Notes: generated by a model from the sequence alone, not told the origin. A stretch of DNA of 38,102 nt from an uncultured Prevotella sp. (GCA_946548065.1 CAMNPM010000022.1:1-38102), one strand, 5' to 3'. Shown: positions 14,605 through 24,205, counted from the stretch's first letter. Numbers and translations: made by a program.

Positions 14605-16506
14605 ATGATGGACTCTCAAGAGAAAACTCCCATTGAGGAGCAGATTGCAACGCCACACTCTGACATTGAGTCAGAGAACGTAGAACAAAACGTAGTGGAA
14701 ACCACAGCTGAACAGCCTGTTACAGAGGCAGCAAAGCCTGCTGTAGAAGTCGAAGAACCCGTTGCTGAGGTTCCCGAACGCAAGCAGTATGAAACCAAGA
14801 AGGAAGTGCTGGAGCGTGTGCGCGAGATAGCACACAGCGACGAAGCACCCATGAAGGACGAGGTTGACTATCTGAAGACCACGTTCTACAAGATGCATAT
14901 TGCAGAGCGCGAAGCCAAGCTGAAAGCATTTATCGACGGTGGTGGCGATCCAGAACAATACCAGATAACCCCCGACCCAGACGAGGAAGCCTTCAAGGCA
15001 GAGATGCTACTTATCAAGGAGAAGCGTCAGCAACTCTTCAAGGAGCAAGAACAGGAAAAGCAGGACAACCTGCAGAAGAAACTCGACATCATTGAGAAGA
15101 TTAAGTCGATGATTACCTCGCCAGAGGAAGCTAACAAGTCATACAAGGATTTCAAAGCCCTACAGGAGGAATGGAAGGAGATTAAGAATGTTCCCGCCGA
15201 GCGCGCCAACGAGCTGTGGCGCAACTATCAGCTGTATGTAGAACAGTTCTACGACCTGCTGAAGCTGAATAGCGAAGCCCGCGAATATGACTTCAAGAAG
15301 AATCTGGAGCTGAAGACCCGCTTGTGCGAAGCAGCAGAGAAGCTGGCCGAGGAAGCCGATGTCATCAGTGCATTCCACCAGTTGCAGAAATTGCACCAAG
15401 AATATCGCGAGACGGGTCCTGTAAGCAAGGAACTGCGCGAAGAGATTTGGCAGCGCTTCAAAGCAGCCTCGACCGCAATCAACAAGCGTTTCCAGCAACA
15501 TTACGAGGGGCTGCGCGCCAAGGAAGAAGAGAATCTGGAGAAGAAGACGGCTCTCTGCGAGAAGGTGGAGGCCATCGCTGCTGCAGAGAACAAGGGCAGT
15601 GCCGACTGGGAGCGTCATACCAAAGAGATTATTGAGCTGCAAGCAGAATGGAAGACCATTGGCTTTGCACCACAGAAGATGAACGTGAAGATATTCGAGC
15701 GTTTCCGTGCAGCCTGCGATGACTTCTTCGGACGCAAGGCTCAGTACTTCCGCGGACTGAAGGACCAGTTCAAGCAGAATGCCGACAAGAAACGTGCGCT
15801 CATCGAAAAGGCCAAGGCCCTGCAAGACTCTACCGACTGGAAGTCAACCAGCGACAAGCTCATCAACTTGCAGAAAGAGTGGAAGACCATCGGCATGGTA
15901 CCTAAGAAGTTGGGCGACCAACTATGGGAAGAGTTCTTGGCAGCCTGCAACAAGTTCTTTGAGGCCCGCAAGGAAGCTGGTGCCGGTAGCCGCAGCGAGG
16001 AGCGCGTGAATCTGGAGAAGAAGCGCGATGTCATTGCCCGCTTGAAGGCTGCTGCCGAGGAGGCCGGTGAGGGTCTGCAGGATCAGGTACAGAAGCTGAT
16101 GGAAGAGTATCAGAGCATCGGTCATGTGCCTTTCAAGGAGAAAGACAAGCTGTACGAAGAGTATCATGCTGTCCTGGACAAGCTGTATAAAGACCTGAAC
16201 ATCAGCGTAGCCCGCCGTCGCCTGTCGAAGTTCAAGGACAACTTGAAACAGGTAGCGGAGCGCGGTGAGAGTGCTCTCGACAACGAGCGTGCCCGACTGA
16301 TGCGCCAGTATGAACAGTTGAAGAGCGAGGTGCAGACCTACGAGAACAACCTGGGATTCCTGAACGCTTCGTCCAAGAAAGGCAGTTCGCTGATTGACGA
16401 GATGAACCGCAAGGTGCAGAAGCTGAAGGACGAGGTGCAGCTGGTTCGCGACAAGATCAAGGCCATCGATGCTGAGAACAAGGAAAAGGCAAAAGAGAAT
16501 GAGTAA
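14605..16506 (+). CDS. DUF349 repeat protein, coiled-coil rich
   Basis: The product has 633 residues. After an acidic, Glu/Val-rich disordered N-terminus (1-60), it consists of at least four successive DUF349 helical repeats. Each carries a version of LQEEWKxIGxVPxxxxxxLWxxFxAACDxFF (near residues 185, 275, 350, 425 and, more diverged, 500). A coiled coil follows (about 555-630). DUF349 proteins are cytoplasmic; their function is not established, though some relatives are linked to stress or competence phenotypes. There is no signal peptide and no membrane segment. ATG codons at 14605 and 14608 are both possible starts. Monocistronic, with its own promoter and a canonical terminator. Confidence 0.88.
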   Translation: MMDSQEKTPIEEQIATPHSDIESENVEQNVVETTAEQPVTEAAKPAVEVEEPVAEVPERKQYETKKEVLERVREIAHSDEAPMKDEVDYLKTTFYKMHIAEREAKLKAFIDGGGDPEQYQITPDPDEEAFKAEMLLIKEKRQQLFKEQEQEKQDNLQKKLDIIEKIKSMITSPEEANKSYKDFKALQEEWKEIKNVPAERANELWRNYQLYVEQFYDLLKLNSEAREYDFKKNLELKTRLCEAAEKLAEEADVISAFHQLQKLHQEYRETGPVSKELREEIWQRFKAASTAINKRFQQHYEGLRAKEEENLEKKTALCEKVEAIAAAENKGSADWERHTKEIIELQAEWKTIGFAPQKMNVKIFERFRAACDDFFGRKAQYFRGLKDQFKQNADKKRALIEKAKALQDSTDWKSTSDKLINLQKEWKTIGMVPKKLGDQLWEEFLAACNKFFEARKEAGAGSRSEERVNLEKKRDVIARLKAAAEEAGEGLQDQVQKLMEEYQSIGHVPFKEKDKLYEEYHAVLDKLYKDLNISVARRRLSKFKDNLKQVAERGESALDNERARLMRQYEQLKSEVQTYENNLGFLNASSKKGSSLIDEMNRKVQKLKDEVQLVRDKIKAIDAENKEKAKENE

Positions 16507-16531
16507 ACTGAAAAAACTCATAAATAATGTA

Positions 16532-16557
16532 AAAGCGTGAGAAATCTCACGCTTTTT
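16532..16557 (+). terminator. Terminator of the DUF349 gene
   Basis: AAAGCGTGAG (16532-16541), loop AAAT and CTCACGCTTT (16546-16555) form a perfect 10-bp stem ending in a T-run. Confidence 0.92.
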
Positions 16558-16560
16558 TCG

Positions 16561-16568
16561 TACCTTTG
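16561..16568 (+). promoter_or_regulatory. Promoter -7 element of the pectin operon
   Basis: TACCTTTG begins only a few bases after the preceding terminator's T-run. Its -33 region would fall within that terminator hairpin and shows no TTTG. The first gene starts 41 bp later. Confidence 0.55.
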
Positions 16569-16609
16569 CAAAAATCTACTGAAACAAATACAAACAAAAT
16601 ACTAACAAC

Positions 16610-19264
16610 ATGATGAAAAGACTAATCCAGACACTTCTGTTTAGTGCCTTGATGGTGCTGACAGCCCAGGCTAACGGCTGGGACGAAGTGCAGTACAAAC
16701 AGATTGAGCAGAGCATCCGCATGCCTCAGTTTGCAGACCGTGTATTCGACATTACCAAGTATGGTGCCAAGCCCAGCCATACAGCCGCCAAGAACCAGAA
16801 AGCCATCCAGAAGGCCATCGACAAGTGTTCGGCAAAGGGTGGCGGCCGCGTGGTAGTGCCTGCCGGGCAGAAGTTCCTGACCGCTGCCATCCAGTTGAAG
16901 AGTGGTGTCAACCTGGTGATTGAGGAGGGAGCCGTGCTGGAGTTTGCCTTCGAGCCGGAGCTCTACCCCATCGTGCCCACACGCTGGGAAGGTCTGGACT
17001 GCTGGAACCTCAGTCCGCTGATTTACGCCTACCAGGCAAAAGACATTGCTATCACGGGTAAGGGAACCATCGACGGCGGTGGTTCGAAGGATACCTGGTG
17101 GCCTTGGTGCGGCAACAAAAAGCATGGTGCCAAGGAGGGCGGCATCTCGCAGTGGGGAGGCAGCCGCGAGCGTCTGCTGAAAGCTGCCGAGGACGGTGTG
17201 GACATGTACAACCGGAGGTTCGGTCCGCAGGACGGCCTGCGCCCACAGATGATCAACCTGAACCAGTGTGAGGGCATCCTGATTGAGGATGTGACACTGC
17301 TGCGCTCGCCTTTCTGGGTGATTCATCCCCTGCTGTCGACCGATATCACCGTGCGCGGCGTACACATCAACAACGACGGCCCCAACGGTGACGGATGCGA
17401 CCCTGAGTCGTGCGACAGGGTGCTGATAGAAAACTGCTACTTCAATACCGGCGACGACTGCATAGCCATCAAGAGCGGACGCAACAACGACGGCCGCGAG
17501 GGTGGGCAGGGCCGATATGCCGGACGGCCCTCGAAGAACATCATCATCCGCAACTGTAAGTTCCAAAACGGACACGGTGGCGTGGTGATCGGTTCTGAAA
17601 TTTCTGGCGGTTGCCAGAATGTGTATGCCGAGAACTGCGAGATGGACTCTCCCTCGCTGGACCGTGTGCTGCGAATCAAGACTAACTCGTGCCGTGGAGG
17701 CATCATCGAGAATATCAACATGCGCAATATCACCGTTGGACAATGCGGCGAGGCGGTGCTGAAGATCAACACCGACTATGAGCCGCGCGAGGTGTGCTGC
17801 CGCGGATTCTACCCGACGGTGCGCAATGTGACAATGGAGAACGTAACCTGCAAGAAGTCGAAGTATGGTGTGATGATCGTGGGCTACGAAGACCCCAAAC
17901 TGGCCTATACCATCAGCGGCATCACTGTGAAGGACTGCCACTTCGACGGTGTGTACAACAAGCACATCAACCAGATTGGCCTGGCACAGAATGTGAAGTA
18001 CGAGAACCTGATGATCAACGGTTCGCTGGTGCTGCAGGAGATGCCCTACAAGCACTACTCGGAGTGGCTCACCTACTCGGAGATGCAGCGCGTGCCGAAG
18101 TCGTACCTGCTGGACTTCTCGAAGAAGCCCAAGTGGAGCTACGTGATGGGTATCGAACTGGAGGGCATGCTGGACACCTACCTCCGCTACGGCGGTGAGA
18201 AGATACGCCAGTACTGCCAGCAATATACCGACACGATGATCAATGTTGCTGGCGACATCCGAGGATACAACATCCTGGACTATAACTTGGACAACATCCG
18301 CACTGGACACTTCGTCACCCGCATGTATCAGCAGTGGCCCGAGGAGAAGAACCTGCTGGCCATGAAGACCATGATGAAGCAGCTTCAGGACCAGCCCCGC
18401 ACCATTGCCGACCGCGTGTTCTGGCACAAGGCCATCTATGCCTATCAGGTATGGCTCGACGGCATCTTCATGGGCCTGCCCTTCCGCTGCCTGACGGCTC
18501 CCATCACGGAGGCCAAGGCTGGCAAGAAAGCCATCAATGCCATCTACGACGACGCTGTCAACCAGCTGAAGATTACCTATCAGCGCACCTTCGACCCCAA
18601 GACCGGTCTGAACCGCCACGCCTACGATGAGACGCGCAAGACGTTCTGGGCCGACCAGCAGACAGGACTGTCGCAGCACTGCTGGGGTCGTGCGCAGGGC
18701 TGGTACACGATGGCACTCATCGAGGTGCTCGATGCCCTACCCCAGGACTATGCCTTCCGTTCGGAGGTGCTCGACCTGCTGCAGAAAGACTTCGACGCCA
18801 TTCTGAAATGGCAGGACAAGGAGACAGGTTTGTGGTATCAGGTGATGGACTCACCGGGCAAGGAGGGTAACTATCTGGAGTCTACCTGCTCGTCGATGTT
18901 CACCTATGCCCTGCTGAAAGCCTATCGCAAGGGATATGTGGGCGAGAAATACCGCGATGCCGGCATCAAGGCCTACAAGAGCATGATTCAGAAATTCATT
19001 CAGGTAAATCCCGACAAGACCATCTCGCTGACCCGCTGCTGCGAGGTTGCCGGACTGGGGCCCGCCGCCACGCCCGAGGTTGAAGCCGCCATGAAGCGTA
19101 TCAACCCCAAGGGCAGTGTCAAGGAGAACCGCCGCCGCGACGGCTCCTACCAGTACTATCTCTCCGAGCCTATCCGCGCCAACGACGCCAAGGGCGTAGG
19201 CCCGTTCCTCTGGGCTTCGCTGGAGATGGAGATGCTGGGCTACACTACCGAAAACCTGAAATAA
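16610..19264 (+). CDS. Bifunctional GH28 polygalacturonase - GH105 unsaturated (rhamno)galacturonyl hydrolase
   Basis: The product has 884 residues with a signal peptide (MMKRLIQTLLFSALMVLTAQA). Residues about 43-470 are a GH28 right-handed beta-helix with all four family motifs: NGDG (Asp261), GDD (Asp282-283), GHG (His322) and RIK (355-357). From about 485 a complete GH105 alpha/alpha-barrel begins (SEMQRVPKSYLLDFSKKPKW). It carries the probable catalytic Asp617 in VWLDGIFMG, then GRAQGWYTMALIEVLD and the terminal GVGPFLWASLEME. GH28 hydrolyses polygalacturonan or rhamnogalacturonan chains. GH105 removes the unsaturated uronic acid from the ends left by lyases. The fusion therefore handles internal linkages and the lyase products of the two PL1 enzymes encoded directly downstream (22 bp to the next gene). 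Either activity could be on rhamnogalacturonan rather than homogalacturonan. Confidence 0.92.
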   Translation: MMKRLIQTLLFSALMVLTAQANGWDEVQYKQIEQSIRMPQFADRVFDITKYGAKPSHTAAKNQKAIQKAIDKCSAKGGGRVVVPAGQKFLTAAIQLKSGVNLVIEEGAVLEFAFEPELYPIVPTRWEGLDCWNLSPLIYAYQAKDIAITGKGTIDGGGSKDTWWPWCGNKKHGAKEGGISQWGGSRERLLKAAEDGVDMYNRRFGPQDGLRPQMINLNQCEGILIEDVTLLRSPFWVIHPLLSTDITVRGVHINNDGPNGDGCDPESCDRVLIENCYFNTGDDCIAIKSGRNNDGREGGQGRYAGRPSKNIIIRNCKFQNGHGGVVIGSEISGGCQNVYAENCEMDSPSLDRVLRIKTNSCRGGIIENINMRNITVGQCGEAVLKINTDYEPREVCCRGFYPTVRNVTMENVTCKKSKYGVMIVGYEDPKLAYTISGITVKDCHFDGVYNKHINQIGLAQNVKYENLMINGSLVLQEMPYKHYSEWLTYSEMQRVPKSYLLDFSKKPKWSYVMGIELEGMLDTYLRYGGEKIRQYCQQYTDTMINVAGDIRGYNILDYNLDNIRTGHFVTRMYQQWPEEKNLLAMKTMMKQLQDQPRTIADRVFWHKAIYAYQVWLDGIFMGLPFRCLTAPITEAKAGKKAINAIYDDAVNQLKITYQRTFDPKTGLNRHAYDETRKTFWADQQTGLSQHCWGRAQGWYTMALIEVLDALPQDYAFRSEVLDLLQKDFDAILKWQDKETGLWYQVMDSPGKEGNYLESTCSSMFTYALLKAYRKGYVGEKYRDAGIKAYKSMIQKFIQVNPDKTISLTRCCEVAGLGPAATPEVEAAMKRINPKGSVKENRRRDGSYQYYLSEPIRANDAKGVGPFLWASLEMEMLGYTTENLK

Positions 19265-19285
19265 AGGACAAGAACAAAATCTAAA

Positions 19286-21202
19286 ATGGGAAAGAATATG
19301 AAGAAAACACTATTCACTTTAGCTGCTGTGGCCTGCACGATGGCAGCGTTGGCCGACGGCTATGACCTAAACAAGCCATTCGGTTTCTGTACCGTCTCGT
19401 CGCGAACCGATGCCAGCCAGACCTACGACATCACTGGTGGCGGCTGCTATGTCTACCCTATACCCGAGGGATTCACCGGTAATGTTCTTACCCTGAAGTC
19501 GAACGGCCAGGACATGAAGAGTACTATCCAGAATGCCATCAAGCAGAACGATGTGGTAATCCTCGACGGCTCCGACGGTGATTTCATCGTGTCGAGCAAT
19601 ATCGGTATCGCAGCCTCCAACAAGACGATTATCGGTATCAACAACGCCCGAATCTGCACACAGTGGTATGTTACCGACGAACTGAAAAAAGCTCTCGATG
19701 GTGCTGGTGTCCCCAAAATGAGCACCAGCGGTGGCGGAGGTACATTGCCCAACGGCACATCAGTCAAGGAAGAGGCAGAGTATAATACCCGCAAGATTAT
19801 CATCGAGATGACCGGCGACAACAACGAGGAGTATCGCAAATCGGGCGTACTCACCATACAGAACTGCCAGAACATTATTATCCGCAACATCACCTTCGTA
19901 GGACCTGGCTCTATTGACGTAGGTGGCTACGACTTGATCTCCAGCACCGGTGCCAAGCATATCTGGGTAGACCATTGCGAGTTTCTTGACGGCATGGACG
20001 GCAACTTCGACATCACCAACTCTGCCGACTTCCATACCGTCAGCTGGTGCATCTTCCGCTATACCAACCGTGCATATATGCACCAGAACACCAATCTTAT
20101 CGGCAGCAGCGACAGCGAGTCGAAGGGATTTCTGAACACCACCTTCGCCTTCTGCTGGTGGGGCTCTGGCTGCAAGCAGCGCATGCCGATGGCCCGTGTA
20201 GGCAAGGTTCACATGCTGAACAACTACTTCACCAGCACTACAGCCAGCAACGGCATCAATCCACGCATCAGTTCGGAGTTTCTTATCGATGGCAACTATA
20301 TCGCCGCTGGCATGAAGAAATACTACAGCGAAGATAATGCCTCTGCCGTCACCTGGACCACCAACAACTACATCGCCGAGTCCAGCAGTCTGCCCGCATC
20401 TAAAGGCAGTACCGTTACTGTACCTTATTCTATAGATGCCGCACCCTTTAGCGAGGTGCCTGCCCTGGTAGAGGCAGGAGCCGGAGCTACCCTACCCTAT
20501 GGCGACAGCAGCAGTGAACCAACAGGAACCAAAGGCAGCATCCTTTGGTCGCTCTCTTCTAATGCCAATGCAGAGGTGAGCACCGCCCTGGCCAGCACAG
20601 TCAGCTCAGCCAGTGCAACATGTGGTAGCAATCTCGTCCTGAACAAATATGCATCGAATAACAACGTTCGCTTTGCACTCTATCAGGCACAGACCATCCA
20701 GACCGCCGCTGCCGATGACAATGCTGTCATCTTCTCAATTACGACTCAAAACGGCTACAAGTTCAAGGCTACTGCCGTCGAATTCTATGCCTGCAAGGCT
20801 GGTACCGACAACGGCACCATCGATGTCAGTTGGAAGGATGCAGGGGGTAAGACCGCCCTCTGGACAGCCCAGTCGCCCAACCGTAACAATGTAGACAACA
20901 ACTACTACAGTTTCTACAGCAAAGAGATTACGAATCAGTCGACAGCCACCGAAGGAGAGTGTTCGCTGATAGTCAACATCTACAATGTCGGTGCTACCAA
21001 TAAAGACGGCAGCATCAACAAGAAAGATCTGGGTCTGGCTCAGGTTATCATTAAAGGAACCATCATCGACGGCTCTACAGGTATCAGCGCCCCCGTCATC
21101 ATCAAAGACGATGGCAACATCTACAACCTCCGTGGACAGAAAGTGACCGACGACTACAAGGGTATCGTCATCAAGAACGGAAAGAAATACATTCAGAAGT
21201 AA
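19286..21202 (+). CDS. PL1 pectate lyase with C-terminal beta-sandwich and sorting tail
   Basis: The product has 638 residues; the signal peptide begins at MKKTLFTLAA (ATG at 19298, an alternative start to 19286). The PL1 beta-helix spans about 60-370. The Ca-binding and active-site region reads WVDHCEFLDGMDGNFDIT (Asp229 to Asp242). Arg299 and Arg304 in KQRMPMARVG, followed by VHMLNNYF, correspond to the catalytic arginines of PelC-like lyases. Residues about 400-590 form a Ser/Asn-rich beta domain of unknown role, possibly carbohydrate binding. The end, IYNLRGQKV...GIVIKNGKKYIQK, resembles the type IX secretion sorting tail common in this phylum. It cleaves polygalacturonate by beta-elimination, probably at or outside the cell surface. 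Second gene of the pectin operon; 3 bp from the next. Confidence 0.9.
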   Translation: MGKNMKKTLFTLAAVACTMAALADGYDLNKPFGFCTVSSRTDASQTYDITGGGCYVYPIPEGFTGNVLTLKSNGQDMKSTIQNAIKQNDVVILDGSDGDFIVSSNIGIAASNKTIIGINNARICTQWYVTDELKKALDGAGVPKMSTSGGGGTLPNGTSVKEEAEYNTRKIIIEMTGDNNEEYRKSGVLTIQNCQNIIIRNITFVGPGSIDVGGYDLISSTGAKHIWVDHCEFLDGMDGNFDITNSADFHTVSWCIFRYTNRAYMHQNTNLIGSSDSESKGFLNTTFAFCWWGSGCKQRMPMARVGKVHMLNNYFTSTTASNGINPRISSEFLIDGNYIAAGMKKYYSEDNASAVTWTTNNYIAESSSLPASKGSTVTVPYSIDAAPFSEVPALVEAGAGATLPYGDSSSEPTGTKGSILWSLSSNANAEVSTALASTVSSASATCGSNLVLNKYASNNNVRFALYQAQTIQTAAADDNAVIFSITTQNGYKFKATAVEFYACKAGTDNGTIDVSWKDAGGKTALWTAQSPNRNNVDNNYYSFYSKEITNQSTATEGECSLIVNIYNVGATNKDGSINKKDLGLAQVIIKGTIIDGSTGISAPVIIKDDGNIYNLRGQKVTDDYKGIVIKNGKKYIQK

Positions 21203-21205
21203 ATC

Positions 21206-22879
21206 ATGAAGAAATCGCTACTAACACTCATCGCCTGCGCCATATCCTCACTGGTTATGGCACAGGCTCCTGCTTTTCCAGGAGCAGAGGGACACGGACG
21301 TTATGTCACAGGCGGACGCGGTGGAACGGTTCGCCACGTAACCAATCTTAGCGGCAAAGACATTGAAGGCTCCTTCCGCAGGGCTGTAGGCTATGCCAAC
21401 AGCATTGTGGTTTTCGATGTGGCTGGAGTTATTGAGTTGGAAGCCGATGTTACTTTCAAGGATAATATCACCATCCTCGGACAGACGGCACCAGCCCCTG
21501 GCATCACCCTGCGCTATCGTACCATTCAGCCGGGTAACAACAACATCATCCGGTTCATTCGCATCCGCCGTGGTGAGGAGAAAAATATCAACGACGGTGC
21601 CGATGCCATCTGGCAGCGCCAGAAGCACGACATCATCCTCGACCATTGCTCTTTCTCATGGAGTATCGACGAAGTTGCCTCTTTCTATGACAATCGCAAC
21701 TTCACCATGCAGTGGTGCTCAGTGGCAGAGGCACTGGCCAATCCCGGTCACACTAAGGGTGAGCATTGCTATGGCGGCATTTGGGGCGGCAAACAGGCTT
21801 CTTTCCATCATAACATGATAGCTCATGTACAGAATCGTGCTCCGCGTCTCAATGGTGCGCGCTATGGCTGGCAGGGATACGACAAGACGAAATATGCCAA
21901 TACCATCAAGGCCGAGATTGTCGACCTGCGCAACTGCGTGATGTACAACTGGGGACAAGGCAACGGTGCCTATGGCGGCATGGGTGGCTATCACAACATC
22001 GTGAACAACTACTACAAGGCAGGCCCTGCCACTAAGAACAAGACGCGCGTCTTCCAGTGTGGGCATACTACTGGCAAAGATGATGACGGCGGCAAAGCTA
22101 TCGATCCCGACAAGAAGTTCATCTGGGGACATTTCTACATCAATGGCAACTATGTCGCTGCAGCCAGCACACCAGAGAATTACGACTGGAAGGGCGTCAG
22201 TGTTGACGATGGTGATGCAACCACCAAGGATACTATCAAGCTCGCCGCTCCTGTCTCTACCGGTGACATCACCACTCATACTGCCCAAATGGCTTTCGAA
22301 AGAGTATTGCAGAATGTAGGTGCCTCGCTCTATCGCGATGCCGTTGACAGCCGCCACATGGAGGAAGCCAAAAACGGCACAACGACCTATACCGGCAGTG
22401 CCACAAAGCAAGGCAACGGTAGCACTATCACACACCAGCCGGGAATCATCGATTTCGTAAAAGACCAAGGCACCTATACATTAGAGACGGCAACCCGTCC
22501 TGAAGGCTTCGATACTGATGGCGACGGTATCCCCAACGACTGGGAGATTGCCAACGGACTGAATCCCGACGATGCCAGCGACGGTAATCTGAAGACGCTT
22601 GACACTGAGAAAGGCTGGTATACCAATCTTGAGGTCTATGCCAACTCTCTTGTCGAGGATATCATGAAGGTGGGCAATGCTGGCGGTGAGAGCAATTTCA
22701 CCGAGTACTACCCCACCTCTAAGTCTACTGGCATCACAGCCACACGGACCGCTGCCATCCAGGCCACCGAATACTACGACCTGAACGGCCGCAGGCTGGC
22801 GGAGCCTCTGACAGGCGTCAATATCCGCGTGGAGCGTATGGCTGACGGGAGGACCGTCACCACAAAGGTCATCAAGTAG
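21206..22879 (+). CDS. PL1-family pectate lyase with Ca-binding repeat and sorting-like tail
   Basis: The product has 557 residues with a signal peptide (MKKSLLTLIACAISSLVMAQ). The mature protein starts APAFPGAEGHGRYVTGGRGG, typical of Bacteroidetes PL1 lyases distinct from the PelC type encoded just upstream. Active-site landmarks are LDHCSFSWSIDE (Asp146, Asp155) and HHNMIAHVQNRAPRLNG (Arg211, Arg214). Residues 434-460 (GFDTDGDGIPNDWEIANGLNPDD) form an Asp-rich Ca-binding thrombospondin-3/dockerin-like turn, often found near the end of these enzymes. The C-terminus, YYDLNGRRL...DGRTVTTKVIK, resembles a type IX sorting signal. Last gene of the pectin operon; a hairpin follows. Confidence 0.88.
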   Translation: MKKSLLTLIACAISSLVMAQAPAFPGAEGHGRYVTGGRGGTVRHVTNLSGKDIEGSFRRAVGYANSIVVFDVAGVIELEADVTFKDNITILGQTAPAPGITLRYRTIQPGNNNIIRFIRIRRGEEKNINDGADAIWQRQKHDIILDHCSFSWSIDEVASFYDNRNFTMQWCSVAEALANPGHTKGEHCYGGIWGGKQASFHHNMIAHVQNRAPRLNGARYGWQGYDKTKYANTIKAEIVDLRNCVMYNWGQGNGAYGGMGGYHNIVNNYYKAGPATKNKTRVFQCGHTTGKDDDGGKAIDPDKKFIWGHFYINGNYVAAASTPENYDWKGVSVDDGDATTKDTIKLAAPVSTGDITTHTAQMAFERVLQNVGASLYRDAVDSRHMEEAKNGTTTYTGSATKQGNGSTITHQPGIIDFVKDQGTYTLETATRPEGFDTDGDGIPNDWEIANGLNPDDASDGNLKTLDTEKGWYTNLEVYANSLVEDIMKVGNAGGESNFTEYYPTSKSTGITATRTAAIQATEYYDLNGRRLAEPLTGVNIRVERMADGRTVTTKVIK

Positions 22880-22893
22880 AACAGGGTTTTCAT

Positions 22894-22940
22894 AATACCT
22901 ATCATGGAAGGCTCGGAAAAAGTCTTCCATGATTTGTATT
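22894..22940 (+). terminator. Hairpin at the end of the pectin operon
   Basis: ATCATGGAAG (22901-22910) pairs with CTTCCATGAT (22924-22933), and AATAC/GTATT extends the stem outside a small internal loop. The T-run is weak. Confidence 0.6.
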
Positions 22941-22993
22941 AAAGAGTATTCTCTATACGGAAGTAGGTATTCTGCATTTTTTCGTGGAAATGC

Positions 22994-23024
22994 TTTGCTG
23001 TTCCGATTTTTCTTCTTATCTTTG
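22994..23024 (+). promoter_or_regulatory. Promoter of the Rpn-like gene
   Basis: TTTG (22994-22997), a 19-bp spacer and TATCTTTG (23017-23024): a full match to the Bacteroidetes consensus. It lies 30 bp before the chosen ATG at 23055. Confidence 0.75.
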
Positions 23025-23054
23025 CCGTTGTAACTATTGAACGCAACATACAAT

Positions 23055-24089
23055 ATGGCACAGTCAGTACGAGGCAAATACCTGAATCCGAAGGCCGACC
23101 TGACCTTCAAGCTTATCTTCGGCGAGCATCCCGACCTGGTGATGAGCCTGCTCAACGCGTTGCTGCCCTTGGAGGCAGGTCGCGAGATTGAGCGCGTGGA
23201 ATATGCATCTCCGGAGATGATACCTGAGAACCCTGGTAAGAAGAACAGTATCGTTGACGTGCGCTGCCACGACAATCTGGGCCGCGAGTTTATTGTCGAG
23301 ATGCAGCTCTACTGGAGCGACGAGTTCCGCCAGCGCGTCATGCTCAATGCGTCGAAGGCCGTCGTCAAACAGGCTGGCACGGGTGAGAACTATTCGCTCA
23401 TCCAGCCCGTCTACTCGCTGAACCTGGTCAACGAGGGGCTAAACCTTGGCGACGAGGTGGGGCCCGATGAGTTCTATCACGACTATGCCATTGTCAATGT
23501 GGAGCATACCGACCGCGTCATCGAGGGCCTGCGCTTTGTGTTTGTCGACCTGGAGAAGTTCAAGCCCAAGACGATAGCCGAGAAGAAGATGGCCGTGCTG
23601 TGGCTGCGGTTCCTGACCGAGATAGATGAGCACACGCAGCAGGTTCCGGAAGAGTTGCTGGAGAATCCCGACACGCGCAAGGCTCTTCAGATTCTTGAGA
23701 AGTCGGCTTTCACCGACGGTCAGCTTCAGGCCTACTCCGACTTCTGGATGGCCTTGGTCGACGAGCGTGTGCTCAGAGAGGATGCCCAAAGGAAAGGCCA
23801 TGCAGAAGGTCATGCGAAAGGTCTTGCAGAAGGTCATGCGAAAGGTCTTGCAGAAGGTCATGCAGAAGGTCTTGCAGAAGGTCTTGCCGAAGGGCGGGCT
23901 GAAGGTCTTGCCGAAGGGCGGGCTGAAGGTCTTGCCGAAGGCCTTGCTAAAGGCCGTACCGAGGGTCGTGCGGAAGGCCGTGAGGAAGGAATCTTAGAAA
24001 CAGCCCGCAAGATGAAGGCCAAAGGTTATGCGACTGAAGTCATAGCTGAGATTACAGGCCTGTCCGCTGATGAGATAGAAGCACTATAG
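23055..24089 (+). CDS. Rpn / PD-(D/E)XK nuclease family (transposase-like) protein with repeat-encoded tail
   Basis: The product has 344 residues from MAQSVRGKYLNPKADLTFKL; an ATG at 23037 is close to the expected transcription start and less likely. The nuclease core is visible as SIVDVRCHD...EFIVEMQLYW (the D and E-x-Q of this superfamily branch), followed by RVMLNASK. Relatives (RpnA-E, PDDEXK 'transposase' proteins) promote RecA-independent recombination or act in phage defence; few are mobile themselves. Residues about 246-312 are a chain of four-residue units, GHAE, GHAK, GLAE and GRAE, encoded by 12-bp repeats. A short C-terminal domain follows (ARKMKAKGYATEVIAEITGLS). This repeat tail is common in the Bacteroidetes family and may form a helix. 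Monocistronic. Confidence 0.82.
   Translation: MAQSVRGKYLNPKADLTFKLIFGEHPDLVMSLLNALLPLEAGREIERVEYASPEMIPENPGKKNSIVDVRCHDNLGREFIVEMQLYWSDEFRQRVMLNASKAVVKQAGTGENYSLIQPVYSLNLVNEGLNLGDEVGPDEFYHDYAIVNVEHTDRVIEGLRFVFVDLEKFKPKTIAEKKMAVLWLRFLTEIDEHTQQVPEELLENPDTRKALQILEKSAFTDGQLQAYSDFWMALVDERVLREDAQRKGHAEGHAKGLAEGHAKGLAEGHAEGLAEGLAEGRAEGLAEGRAEGLAEGLAKGRTEGRAEGREEGILETARKMKAKGYATEVIAEITGLSADEIEAL
23791..23990. repeat. Coding 12-bp tandem repeats in the Rpn-like gene
   Basis: Units of the type AAGGTCATGCGA / AAGGTCTTGCAG recur about 16 times, with higher-order 24- and 36-bp periods. Because 12 is a multiple of 3, gain or loss of units keeps the reading frame. Confidence 0.85.
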
Positions 24090-24205
24090 TGCGCTTCGAC
24101 AAGTAGGAATTGGATCACAGGGGGCTGATTTGTTACACAAACCTGGGAAATGATGGTTCAATATTCATGTGGTTAGTGGGTAAAAGCTACTAAGCCTCTC
24201 TATCC

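Noticed and set aside
16622..18679. A 685-codon open frame antisense to the GH28-GH105 gene
   Set aside because: Same cause; His/Val/Leu-rich composition with no domain, and the sense strand has complete catalytic motifs.
23626..23997. A 123-codon frame in the Rpn-like gene with Lys/Val/Leu repeats
   Set aside because: It is the second frame of the 12-bp repeat array and has no independent start signal.
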